Of a stretch of 64,000 nucleotides of DNA, positions 1 through 8,280 are shown piece by piece. Every line of letters starts with the position of its first letter. The stretch's first letter is position 1. The stretch spans positions 310,001-374,000 of the forward strand of contig CAWKLX010000006.1 of NCBI GenBank assembly GCA_963850605.1, read 5' to 3'. This DNA comes from BOG-908 sp963850605 (GTDB lineage: Bacteria > Pseudomonadota > Alphaproteobacteria > Acetobacterales > Acetobacteraceae). Both the position numbers and the translations under genes were made by a program. A model generated the notes under the pieces. It was not told the DNA's origin. It saw only the letters and a list, made by a program, of their open reading frames with translations, and did no database searches.

Positions 1-1
1 C

Positions 2-820
2 GGGCTGCTGATGGCGACGCCGCTCACCGTGTGCCTGGTGGTGGTGGGCCGGCACGTCGAAAAACTGGCGTTCTTCGACGTGATCCTGGGCGACACGCCC
101 CCGCTGGAACCCGCCGAAACGTTTTACCAGCGCGCGCTGGAGGGCAACGCCTCGGTCCTGCTGCACGGCGCCCGCGCCCAGATCGCCGCCAGCTCGCTGG
201 TCGATTACTACGATGCGGTCGCCCTGCGCGGCCTGGCGCTGGCCCAAGGCGACCTGGCGCGAGACGCGCTGGCCTTCGAACGGCTGGAGGCGATACACGC
301 CCAAATCGGCGTGCTGCTCACCCAGCTCGCCCGGTTCGCCCTGCCCGGCGCCTCCGCGGCGCCCCCGTCCGGCTGGGACCGGGAGGGCGCGATCCTCTGC
401 ATCCCGGGCCGCGGCCAGTTGGACGACCTGGCCGCCACCATGGCCGTCCAGGTGCTGTGCGCCGCCGGTTTCGGCGCCCGGACCGAGCCCAACCTGGTGC
501 TGGGCGGCACCGAGGAGACCGCGCCGCTCGCCGGCACGCGCCTCTGCTGCCTCTCGGTGCTGGAGGAGGGGAGCTCCGCCTCCGGCATCCGCTACTTCGT
601 CCGCCGCATCCAGAAGCGCATCCCCGGCGCGGTCATCGTGGTGTGCCTGTGGCATGCGAGCAGCGGCAGCCCGCTGCTCGCGGCGCTCCGGTCGAGCGGC
701 GACGAGGAGCATCTCGTCCTGTCGCTGGGCGAGCTGGTGGCGCTCGCGCATGCCTTGTCCGAACGGCGCGAGACCCAGCCCAGCCCGCCCGCGCGCAACG
801 CGGCCGCCCTGACCGCGTAG
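2..820 (+). CDS. AI-2E family transporter, C-terminal part (cut by window edge)
   Basis: The frame is open from base 2, so the gene starts upstream of the window; 272 codons are visible. The first residues (GLLMATPLTVCLVVVGRHV) match the last membrane segment of the AI-2E transporter family (PF01594), followed by the family's usual cytoplasmic run, here VILGDTPPLEP then FYQRALEG. The rest is a roughly 220-residue soluble tail, longer than in the minimal family and common in alphaproteobacterial members. Members are multi-pass inner-membrane permeases; only a few have a proven substrate (autoinducer-2, ions), so the substrate here is unknown. The stop lies 25 bases before the next gene on the same strand, so co-transcription with the sensor kinase is likely. 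The large internal ATG at base 11 is not the true start. Confidence 0.75.
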   Translation, partial: GLLMATPLTVCLVVVGRHVEKLAFFDVILGDTPPLEPAETFYQRALEGNASVLLHGARAQIAASSLVDYYDAVALRGLALAQGDLARDALAFERLEAIHAQIGVLLTQLARFALPGASAAPPSGWDREGAILCIPGRGQLDDLAATMAVQVLCAAGFGARTEPNLVLGGTEETAPLAGTRLCCLSVLEEGSSASGIRYFVRRIQKRIPGAVIVVCLWHASSGSPLLAALRSSGDEEHLVLSLGELVALAHALSERRETQPSPPARNAAALTA

Positions 821-845
821 TGGCTGCAATCCAGGGAGATCGAGC

Positions 846-3773
846 ATGAGCCAGCCGCCCACGCCGCCGGCCGGGCCGGCGCGACCGGCGGGCGGTTCGC
901 GCCATGTCGGCTGGCTGAACGTCGTCGCCGGCGTCGGCCTCGTTCTGGGCGTCGGCGCGGCCGGATGGACGCTGGCCGCCATCTCCGGCGCCCGCGCCAT
1001 CGCCATCGGCCAGACCCAGGAGCTGGTGGCGGCCGAGCACCTCCTCTCCGTGCTGAAGGATCTGGAGACAGGCGAGCGTGGCTACGCCCTGACCGGGGAT
1101 GCCAGCTACCTCGAACCCTACCAGGCGGCGAGCGCGGCCATCCCGGCCTCGCTCGCCGAATTGCGGCGCGACAACGCCGCGTACGACGCCCTGGCATCCG
1201 AGGTCACGGCCAAGCAGGATTTCGCCGTCCGCGTCGTCGCCGCCCGCCGCGACCAGGGGCTGGATGCGGCCATGGCGCTGGTCCGCACCGGCCAGGACAA
1301 GGCGACGATGGACAGCGTACGCACCACCGTCGCGACCCTGCAGGAGCAGGCGCGGGGCCGCATCGCGCGCAGCGACCAAAGCGAGGCGCGGCGCGAACCG
1401 CTGCTGATCGGTGCCGCCGTCCTGTCCATCTTGGCCGCGTTCTCCGCCATCGCGCTGATCGCCAGCCGCCGCCGGCGTGCCGAACGGGCCAGCCGCGACC
1501 TTCTCGGCAGCGTGCTCGACAACGCGCCGGTCGGCCTGGGTTTCTTGGACGGCGGCCTGCGCCTGCGCCAGGTCAACCAGACCCTGGCCGCCATCAACGA
1601 CCAGATTTTCGGCGGCCGGATCGGCGGCAGCCTGTGGGACATGCTCCCCGGTGAGCGGGAAACCCTGGAACCCAGGCTGCGCGCGGTGCTGCAGGGTGGC
1701 CGCGCGGTCACCGGCATCGAAATCTCCGGCCAGACGCGGGACGACCGGCCCAGGACCCACGATTACGAGCTCGGCTTCTTCCCGCTGCCCTCGGCCACCG
1801 GGTTCGGCACCGACGGGGCAGGGCTGGTGGTGCAGGACGTCACCACCCGCCGCCGCGCCGAACGCCGCCTCCGCGACAGCGAGGAACGCTACCGCACGCT
1901 GATCGAGACCAGTGCCGCCATCGTCTGGACCACGCCGCCGGAGGGCATGTTCGAGGGCGCGCAGACCGGCTGGTGCGCCTTCACCGGGCAGACGGCCGCG
2001 CAGTGCGAAGGGCTGGGCTGGCTGGACGCGGTGCACCCCGAAGACCGCGACCGCGTCCGTACCGGCTGGCAGGAGGCCGTCGTCACCCAGGCGCTGTACG
2101 CCGACGATTACCGCCTGGCCCGCGCCGATGGCGACTGGCGCGTCATGGCGGCCCGCGCCGTGCCGATCCTGGACGAGGGCGAGGTGCGCGAATGGGTCGG
2201 CACCCACACCGACATAACCGACCGCCGCCGCAACGAGGAGGAGCTGACCGCCGCCAAGGAAGCCGCCGAAGCCGCCAACCGCGCGAAAAGCCAGTTCCTG
2301 GCCAATATGAGCCACGAGCTGCGCACCCCGCTCTCCGCCGTCATCGGCTACAGCGAGATGCTGGAGGAGGAGCTGGCCGACACCGGCGAGACCGCGCTGG
2401 TCGAGGACGTGAAAAAGATCCAGTTCAATGCCCGGCACCTGCTGAGCCTGATCAACGACGTGCTCGACCTGTCGAAGATCGAGGCGGACCGGATGACGAC
2501 CTATGCCGAGGATTTCCCGGTGGAAACCCTGGTCCGGGAAGTATCGACGACGGTCGAGACGCTGGTGGCGCAAAAGGGAAATTCCCTCGTGCTCGACGTA
2601 GCGCCCGACGTGGGCGCCATGCACAGCGACCAGGTCAAGCTGCGCCAATGCCTGTTCAACCTCGTCAGCAACGCGGCCAAATTCACCAAGAATGGCTGCA
2701 TCACCCTGCGCGCGGCGCGCGAGGGCACCACGATCGTGCTCAGCGTATCCGACACCGGCATCGGCATGACGCCCGAGCAGCTCGACAAACTGTTTCAGCG
2801 CTTCAGCCAGGCCGACGCCTCCACCACCCGCCAGTTCGGCGGCACCGGACTGGGCCTGGCCATTACCCGCGCCTTCTGCCGCTTGCTCGGCGGTGACGTG
2901 ACCGTGGCCAGCACCTTCGGCCAGGGATCGGTCTTCACGATAACCGTGCCGGACCGGCTGCCCGAACCCGAGGCGGAAGCCGGACAGGAGGAATCGGCCG
3001 AACCGGCCACCTCGCGCCACGTGGTCCTCGTCGTCGATGACGACAGCGCCCAGCGCGACCTGCTGACCCGCTTTCTCGAGCGCGAAGGCTTTGACGTGCG
3101 CACCGCCGCCGATGGCCGCACCGGCATCGAGCTCGCCCGCACCCTGCGGCCCCGCGCCATCCTGCTCGACGTGATGATGCCGCAGATGGATGGCTGGTCC
3201 GTGCTGACGAAACTCAAGGCCGATCCGGATGTGGCCCCCATCCCTGTCGTCATGGTCACGTTTGTGAACGAGCCCGGCCTGGGCGCCTCGCTGGGCGCGG
3301 CCGACACCGTGCTGAAGCCGGTGGAATGGAGCCGCCTGCGCACGGTGATGGAGCGGTTTCAGGGCGATGCCGGCGACGTTCTCGTCGTCGATGACGATGC
3401 CGATGCAAGGGCAAGGGTGCGGTCCGTGCTGGAGCGGGACGGCTGGACGGTCACCGAGGCGGAGGATGGCCGCCAGGCGCTGGACCGGGTGATGCACGCT
3501 CCGCCCCAGCTCATCCTGCTCGACCTGACCATGCCGCTGATGGACGGTTTTTCCTTCCTGCACGAGCTGCGCCTGCGCCCTGGCTGCGCCGACATACCCG
3601 TGGTGGTGTTGACGGCGCGCGACCTGGATGCGGCGGACCGCAAGCGGCTGGACGGGGCGGACCGGGTGCTCAGCAAGGGCCAGACCGACCTGCGCCAGCT
3701 CTCGGGCGAACTCCGCGCCCTGGCGCCGCACGCGCCGCACGCCGAGAGCGCGAGTCCCGCCGGACCGGGCTAG
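846..3773 (+). CDS. CHASE3-PAS hybrid sensor histidine kinase with two receiver domains
   Basis: A 975-residue inner-membrane sensor. Order seen: membrane helix about 22-46; periplasmic CHASE3-type helical domain about 50-180 (contains LETGERGYALTGD, the family signature); second helix about 183-205 followed by an RRRR stop-transfer; two PAS-like domains about 215-335 and 345-460; HisKA with the phospho-acceptor His490 in NMSHELRTP; HATPase with N box NLVSNAAKF and G boxes DTGIG and GTGLGLAI; then two receiver domains with acceptors Asp775 (LLDVMMP) and Asp893 (LLDLTMP). This is a complete phosphorelay chain in one protein, but no Hpt domain or DNA-binding output is encoded next to it, so the final target is unknown. 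The TAG stop sits on the junction of repeat A copy 1. A 1052-codon open frame on the other strand is a high-GC shadow. Confidence 0.93.
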   Translation: MSQPPTPPAGPARPAGGSRHVGWLNVVAGVGLVLGVGAAGWTLAAISGARAIAIGQTQELVAAEHLLSVLKDLETGERGYALTGDASYLEPYQAASAAIPASLAELRRDNAAYDALASEVTAKQDFAVRVVAARRDQGLDAAMALVRTGQDKATMDSVRTTVATLQEQARGRIARSDQSEARREPLLIGAAVLSILAAFSAIALIASRRRRAERASRDLLGSVLDNAPVGLGFLDGGLRLRQVNQTLAAINDQIFGGRIGGSLWDMLPGERETLEPRLRAVLQGGRAVTGIEISGQTRDDRPRTHDYELGFFPLPSATGFGTDGAGLVVQDVTTRRRAERRLRDSEERYRTLIETSAAIVWTTPPEGMFEGAQTGWCAFTGQTAAQCEGLGWLDAVHPEDRDRVRTGWQEAVVTQALYADDYRLARADGDWRVMAARAVPILDEGEVREWVGTHTDITDRRRNEEELTAAKEAAEAANRAKSQFLANMSHELRTPLSAVIGYSEMLEEELADTGETALVEDVKKIQFNARHLLSLINDVLDLSKIEADRMTTYAEDFPVETLVREVSTTVETLVAQKGNSLVLDVAPDVGAMHSDQVKLRQCLFNLVSNAAKFTKNGCITLRAAREGTTIVLSVSDTGIGMTPEQLDKLFQRFSQADASTTRQFGGTGLGLAITRAFCRLLGGDVTVASTFGQGSVFTITVPDRLPEPEAEAGQEESAEPATSRHVVLVVDDDSAQRDLLTRFLEREGFDVRTAADGRTGIELARTLRPRAILLDVMMPQMDGWSVLTKLKADPDVAPIPVVMVTFVNEPGLGASLGAADTVLKPVEWSRLRTVMERFQGDAGDVLVVDDDADARARVRSVLERDGWTVTEAEDGRQALDRVMHAPPQLILLDLTMPLMDGFSFLHELRLRPGCADIPVVVLTARDLDAADRKRLDGADRVLSKGQTDLRQLSGELRALAPHAPHAESASPAGPG

Positions 3774-3874
3774 GGCATGATCCGCTCGCATCGGCTCACG
3801 GACCAGGCTCCAGCTCGTTGTCGTGGCAAGCAGCTTTATCAGACCGAACGATCCCGTTCGATCGGGTGATGCTC
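3773..3874 (+). repeat. Repeat A copy 1 (MITE-like, 102 bp)
   Basis: Begins GGGCATGATCCG and ends GGGTGATGCTC, flanked by TA on both sides. It is the most diverged of four copies (others at 22828, 33556 and 49500) and has the same orientation as copy 4. The left TA plus first base is the TAG stop of the sensor kinase. The right end lies three bases before the ATG of the pentapeptide gene, so the element forms that gene's entire leader and must supply its ribosome-binding region. Confidence 0.8.
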
Positions 3875-3877
3875 TAG

Positions 3878-5236
3878 ATGCCGGAAGCCTTGCCCCTGAC
3901 CGCGACCGACGCGCTGCTGCGTCTGGCCGCGTTGCCCGCCGGCACGTCGCCCGAGCTCTCGGGCCCCTATGACCGGGCCGACCTCTCCGCGCGCGCCTTG
4001 GGCAGCCGGACCGATGGCGCGCCCTGGTGGGACGCCGCGCGGGGCGGCGTGCGCCTCGTCGGCGCCAGCCTGGCCGGAGCCAGCCTGCGGAACGCCGACC
4101 TGTCGCGTGCCGACCTGTCGGGCGCGGATCTGTCGGCGGCGAAATGCCCGGCCCTCGTGCTGACCGGCGCGGCGCTGGAAGGCGCGGTGCTCCGCGGCGC
4201 GGACCTGGTCGGCGGCAGGCTGGGGCAGGTCGATGCCGGCCAGGCGGTCTTCGCCGAGGCGCTGCTGGAAGACGCCGAGTTTCGCGAGGCCGGGCTGCGC
4301 TTCGCCGATTTTACCGGTGCGGTCATGGACGGCGCCGATTTTACCAGCGCCGATCTGTGGGGCGCCAGGATGGCCGGGGCGGCCGCCGAGCGCGCCGTGT
4401 TTCGCGACGCGCGGCTGGACGAGGGCAAGCTCGCGGAGGCCGATTTCTCGCACGCCGATTTTTCCAACGCCTCACTGCGCCGGGCCGATCTGTCCGGCGC
4501 GTGTCTGGCCGGCGCCCTGCTGCGCGACGCGGTGCTGGACGGCGCCGACCTGGCCGGCGCGGATCTGTCCGGCGCGGTCCTGCCCCATGTGTCGCTGGCC
4601 AGCTGCACGCTCGTCGGCGCGCGCTTCGCCGGCGCCTGGCTGGACCGCACCCGCATGCGCGCCCACCAGCTCGGCGGCGCCATCGGCGAGGAGACCGATG
4701 GCCGCTTCGAGGCCGCGGTGGACGGCTACATCGTGCTGGAACAGAATTTCCGCACGCTCGGCCGCGCGGAGGATGCGAGCTGGGCCTTCCGCCGCCGCCG
4801 CCGCATGGGCAAGCGCCTGTCCGCCCAGCGCGCGCGCGCCGCATTGACGGCCCGCGCGCCCTGGGCCGCCACACAGGCCGGCCTGGCCTGGTTCACCGAC
4901 ACCGCCGCCGAATGGCTCTGCGACTACGGTGAGAGCGTGCCCCGCGTGCTGCGCGCGCTGGTCCTGACCCTGCTCGCCTTTGCAATCCTTTACTGGGCGA
5001 CCGGAACGCTGGAGGCGCGCACCGGCGTGTCCACCGCCGGCCTGGCGCAGCGCCACTCGACGGCGGTGGACTATCTGCTGTTCAGCCTGGATTCGATGAC
5101 GACGGTTGGCACCTCGGAGGTGGAATTGCGGCCAGCCGGCCAGCTCGGCGTCTTGCTGTCCAGCGTGCAGACGGTGATCGGCACGGTCCTGCTGGGCCTA
5201 TTCGGCTTCGTTCTGGGCGTTCGGATGCGCAACTGA
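3878..5236 (+). CDS. Pentapeptide-repeat protein fused to a two-helix ion-channel module
   Basis: 452 residues. Residues about 50-255 are a long run of A(D/N)LxG-type pentapeptides (ADLSRADLSGADLS and similar), which fold as a right-handed quadrilateral beta-helix. A basic linker (RRRRRMGKRLS) follows. The C-terminal 100 residues hold two hydrophobic helices (about 355-373 and 422-447) around a pore-loop-like segment SMTTVGTSEVE near 405-415. This resembles the Ion_trans_2 / potassium-channel filter TVGYGD, but with TVGTSE in place of the consensus, so potassium selectivity is uncertain. The probable role is a cytoplasmic pentapeptide sensor or scaffold on an inner-membrane channel. The start at 3878 is fixed by the repeat A copy that ends three bases upstream; there is no clear Shine-Dalgarno sequence. 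Confidence 0.8.
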   Translation: MPEALPLTATDALLRLAALPAGTSPELSGPYDRADLSARALGSRTDGAPWWDAARGGVRLVGASLAGASLRNADLSRADLSGADLSAAKCPALVLTGAALEGAVLRGADLVGGRLGQVDAGQAVFAEALLEDAEFREAGLRFADFTGAVMDGADFTSADLWGARMAGAAAERAVFRDARLDEGKLAEADFSHADFSNASLRRADLSGACLAGALLRDAVLDGADLAGADLSGAVLPHVSLASCTLVGARFAGAWLDRTRMRAHQLGGAIGEETDGRFEAAVDGYIVLEQNFRTLGRAEDASWAFRRRRRMGKRLSAQRARAALTARAPWAATQAGLAWFTDTAAEWLCDYGESVPRVLRALVLTLLAFAILYWATGTLEARTGVSTAGLAQRHSTAVDYLLFSLDSMTTVGTSEVELRPAGQLGVLLSSVQTVIGTVLLGLFGFVLGVRMRN

Positions 5237-5333
5237 TCAGCCGGTCTGGTCAAACGCGCCAACCGATTACCTGGCGCACCGCACTCTGGCCAAGGCTGCC
5301 AGCATAGATAGCCTAATCCCAAGGCTGACGCCG

Positions 5334-5349
5334 TGGCACGACGGATGCT
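5334..5349 (+). promoter_or_regulatory. Putative sigma-54 promoter of the PspB-like operon
   Basis: TGGCACGACGGATGCT matches the -24/-12 consensus TGGCAC-N5-TTGCW with one mismatch (ATGC for TTGC). The invariant GG and GC dinucleotides are separated by exactly 10 bases, as sigma-54 requires. Transcription would start near 5360, about 40 bases before the preferred start of the pspB-like gene. psp operons elsewhere (E. coli pspABCDE) are classically sigma-54/PspF driven, which makes the match more credible. No activator gene is nearby and no enhancer site could be assigned. Confidence 0.5.
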
Positions 5350-5400
5350 AACACTTGCATCAGCCGGGATACCCGGCGCGTGTCGAGCGGGATGGTCGGT

Positions 5401-5628
5401 ATGGACTGGGACCTTGTTGTCATCTTCACCTTCGTCATCGTGCTGACCATCGTACGATCGCATTACAAGCGGAACGCCCCGCCATCCGGGGGCGGCCTGG
5501 GCGTGGGCGACCAGGGCGCGCTCGACCGTGCCATGGACACCGCGCGTCGGCTGGAACAGCGTGTGGAGTCGCTGGAGCGGGTACTGGACGAGGACGCCCC
5601 CGGCTGGCGCGCCCGGGTGCGGGCATGA
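5401..5628 (+). CDS. PspB-like small membrane protein
   Basis: 75 residues from ATG 5401 (MDWDLVVIFTF...), close to the 74 of E. coli PspB. One N-terminal membrane helix (about 4-19) is followed by a short basic stretch and a C-terminal coiled coil ending LEQRVESLERVLDEDAPGWR. This aligns well with the PspB tail (RIQALESILDAEHPNWR). In the phage-shock response PspB works with PspC in the inner membrane to signal loss of membrane integrity. GTG 5380 and ATG 5392 are possible longer starts; 5401 is preferred because GAGCGG lies about 10 bases upstream and the helix then starts at once. It overlaps the next gene by four bases (ATGA), showing translational coupling. Confidence 0.7.
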   Translation: MDWDLVVIFTFVIVLTIVRSHYKRNAPPSGGGLGVGDQGALDRAMDTARRLEQRVESLERVLDEDAPGWRARVRA

Positions 5629-6785
5629 TGGCCCCGCCCCGCCTGCGTCTCGCGGGCCTCGCTTTGGCCGCGACGTTCGCCGCCGGCCACGCCTCCGCCG
5701 AAACCAGGACGGTCGAGGGCGGCTCGCTGATGCTGACCGACACCCTGTCCTCCCACATCACGATCGACACCGATTCCAGCCTGCACGGTGCGGTGCGCCT
5801 CTCCGCCGACAGCTCGCTCTCCTGCGTCCAGGTGGAGTCGGGCGGACCGGCCCAGATCAGCACCGCCGGCTGCAGCGACGACATGGACTCCCTGCGCATC
5901 ACGGTGCCGCCGTCGATGGCCGTCACGCTGACCGGCAGCGGCAGCGGCTCGGCCCGCATCGGCGACCTGCGCGGCACGCTCGTGGCGACACTCACCAGCA
6001 GCTACGACATCAAGGTGGGCCATGTCGGCCGGCTGACCCTGTCGTCTAACAGCAGCGGCGATTCGGTCGTGGGCCGCGTCGAGGGTCCCGCCGAGCTGAC
6101 AACGACCGCCAGCGGCGACGTGCGCATCGGCTATATCGGTGGCGACCTCGCGATCTCGCATCACGGGTCCGGCGACATGGCGATAGGCGCCATCGAAGCA
6201 TCGCGCGCCAGCATCGACAGCGCCGGCTCGGGCGACATGCTGATCGGCGCCGGCCATATCGGCACGCTTCAGGCCCATATCGTGGGATCGGGCGACCTGG
6301 CCGTGGCGGCCACCGTCGGCGGCGGCGATGTGGAGGCGGTGGGCGGCGCCGACGTGAAGCTCGCCTCCGTCACGGGCGAGGTGCATCGATCCTCCAGCGG
6401 CGGCAGCGACATCTCGGTGGGCGGCTCGGCGGTGGTGGCCGATGTGACGGGCCGCGTGGCGCGCCTTGTCAGCCAGATGCCATCGGGCGGGACGAGCCAT
6501 ACCGTCTCGGTCAGCGGCGGCCACGTGTTCCATCATGTGCTGACGTTTGCCCTCCTCGTCCTGATGGCGTTCATCGGTTGGCGCATCGTGCGGCGGGGCG
6601 GCGGGCTGGCCGGCCTGCGCCGGCGCGGCACGCCCGCCGCCCCTGACGCACCGGTGCATCCGGGCGTGCAGGCCGTCTGCGACACGCTCGGGCGGCTGGA
6701 GCAAAGGCTGGGGCGGATGGAGGGGTACGTGACGACGCGCGAATTCGACTTGAACCGGAAGTTTCGGGAGCTGGGGCCTAGGTAG
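5625..6785 (+). CDS. Exported toastrack (DUF2807/DUF4097-like) protein with PspC-type C-terminal tail
   Basis: 386 residues from ATG 5625, overlapping pspB. It has a signal peptide (about 1-25, LALAATFAAGHASA), then about 270 residues of short beta-repeats rich in SGSGD/SGD turns typical of the DUF2807/DUF4097 'toastrack' fold, one membrane helix about 300-320 (HHVLTFALLVLMAFIGWRIV), a basic stop-transfer and a cytoplasmic coiled-coil tail. The tail (LEQRLGRMEGYVTTREFDLN) aligns with the end of E. coli PspC (LREMERYVTSDTFTLR). The usual two-helix PspC core is absent, so this is a rearranged PspC with an exported sensor-like domain. The open frame extends upstream to 5355, but that part reads through pspB out of frame and is not real. 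Confidence 0.7.
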   Translation: MMAPPRLRLAGLALAATFAAGHASAETRTVEGGSLMLTDTLSSHITIDTDSSLHGAVRLSADSSLSCVQVESGGPAQISTAGCSDDMDSLRITVPPSMAVTLTGSGSGSARIGDLRGTLVATLTSSYDIKVGHVGRLTLSSNSSGDSVVGRVEGPAELTTTASGDVRIGYIGGDLAISHHGSGDMAIGAIEASRASIDSAGSGDMLIGAGHIGTLQAHIVGSGDLAVAATVGGGDVEAVGGADVKLASVTGEVHRSSSGGSDISVGGSAVVADVTGRVARLVSQMPSGGTSHTVSVSGGHVFHHVLTFALLVLMAFIGWRIVRRGGGLAGLRRRGTPAAPDAPVHPGVQAVCDTLGRLEQRLGRMEGYVTTREFDLNRKFRELGPR

Positions 6786-6792
6786 AAAGCAA

Positions 6793-6900
6793 GGAAGCAG
6801 TCCTTTTTTGAAAAAAAGGACCAAAAAACTTTTGTCTATTGAGTCCGCGACAGCCGGATAGAAGTTTTTTGCTTCTTTTTTTCAAAAAAGAAGTTCTTCG
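6793..6900. repeat. Repeat B copy 1 (double-hairpin, about 108 bp)
   Basis: Two A/T-rich hairpins, TCCTTTTTTG/AAAAAAAGGA at 6801-6820 and CTTCTTTTTTT/CAAAAAAGAAG near 6872-6893, flank a GC-rich core containing GAGTCCGCGACAGCC. CAAAAAACTT inside the left arm is the exact complement of AAGTTTTTTG in the right arm, so the whole unit can fold as one large stem. It lies just after the toastrack gene and before cysS, and would terminate transcription in either direction. Confidence 0.75.
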
Positions 6901-6938
6901 CCGTTGCGCGTCGCTGCCGAAATCCGCACAAACCCGCC

Positions 6939-8280
6939 ATGCCCGACCTGTTCTTCCACAACAGCCGCACCCGCCAACGCGAAGCCTTCGCGCCGCAAAA
7001 CCCGGATCACGTGCGCATGTATGTCTGCGGCCCGACCGTGTACGACCTGCCGCATCTCGGTAATCTGCGGTCCACCATAGTGTTCGACGTGGCGGCGCGC
7101 CTGCTGCGTCACCTCTACCCGCGCGTCACCTACGTCCGCAACATCACCGACATAGACGACAAGATTCTGCTCCGCGCGCAGGAGAGCGGGGAGAGCATCG
7201 CCTCCGTCACCGCGCGCACAACCGCCGACTACCACGCCGACATGCAGGCGATCGGCAACCTGCCGCCCGACGTGGAGCCGCGCGCCACCGCGCACGTGCC
7301 GGAGATGCTCGAGGTGATCGAGCGATTGATCGCGTCCGGCCATGCCTACGCGGCCGGCGGCCACGTGCTGTTTTCCGTCGCCAGTTTTCCGCAGTACGGC
7401 GCGCTGTCCGGCCGCAGCGCCGACGAGCTGCTGGCCGGGGCGCGCGTGGAAGTGGCACCCTACAAGCGCGACGCCGGCGATTTCGTGCTGTGGAAACCGT
7501 CCGCGCCCGATCAGCCCGGCTGGGACAGCCCATGGGGGTTCGGACGTCCCGGCTGGCATGTCGAATGCAGCGCCATGGCCTGGCGCTATCTCGGCGAAAC
7601 CTTCGACATTCACGGCGGCGGCAGCGATTTGCTGTTCCCGCACCACGAGAACGAACGCGCGCAAAGCCTGTGCGCGTTCCCGCATGGCGCCTTCGCGCGC
7701 GTGTGGCTGCATAACGGCATGCTGCAGGTGAACGGCGCGAAGATGTCGAAAAGCCTCGGCAATTTCTTCACGCTGCGCGACGTGCTGCAGCGCGCGCCGG
7801 CCGAAGCGGTGCGGCTGCTGATCCTGCGCACGCAGTACCGCGCCGTGCTCGATTTCACCGACGCGGCCTTGGCCGAAGCCAAGCAGGAGTTGGACCGATT
7901 CTATCGCGCACTGGAACGTACGCCGCCGCGCGACGACGATTGCATTCCGGCCGCCATGCTCGATGCGATGTGCGACGACCTGAACACGCCGTCGGCCATC
8001 GCCGCCATGCGCACCCTGGCCGACGCGGCCATGGCCGGCGATACGACGGCCGCCGGCGGGCTGCGCGCGTCGGGTGCGTTGCTGGGCGTGTTGCAACAGT
8101 CGCCAGAAACCTGGTTCCGCGGTGCGGACGACGCATGCGATCGATGCGGCCATCGCCGAACGTCTCGCCGCACGGCGCGCACGCGACTTTGCAAAGGCCG
8201 ACGCGATCAGGCGCGAATTGGCCGACCAGGGCGTCCTGCTGGAAGACTCCGCCGCAGGCACCACCTGGCGCCGGGCATGA
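6939..8280 (+). CDS. cysS: Cysteinyl-tRNA synthetase (apparent +1 frameshift near 8136)
   Basis: Charges tRNA-Cys with cysteine in the cytoplasm. Class I signatures are present: Cys30 and PHLGN (38-42, the HIGH-type motif), the GWHVECS zinc-site segment, and KMSKS at 268-272. The N-terminal frame runs correctly to about residue 398 (GADDA) and then turns into arginine-rich nonsense. The proper C-terminal end (AIDAAIAERLAARRARDF ... TTWRRA) lies in the +1 frame. Removing the single T at 8136 restores GADDAAIDAAIAERL and a normal 446-residue protein whose stop overlaps the trmJ start as ATGA. Because the gene is normally essential, a sequencing insertion is the simplest explanation. A cysteine tRNA gene is in the same window (50179-50252). 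Confidence 0.9.

Noticed and set aside
633..3791. A 1052-codon open frame antisense to the sensor kinase
   Set aside because: It mirrors a confirmed hybrid kinase; the translation is His/Arg/Gly-rich with no family similarity. Long antisense frames are expected at this GC content (also 6882-9005, 14731-16671, 27025-29049).
5355..5624. Longer N-terminus for the toastrack protein
   Set aside because: That part reads through the pspB-like gene in another frame; the signal peptide starts at 5625.
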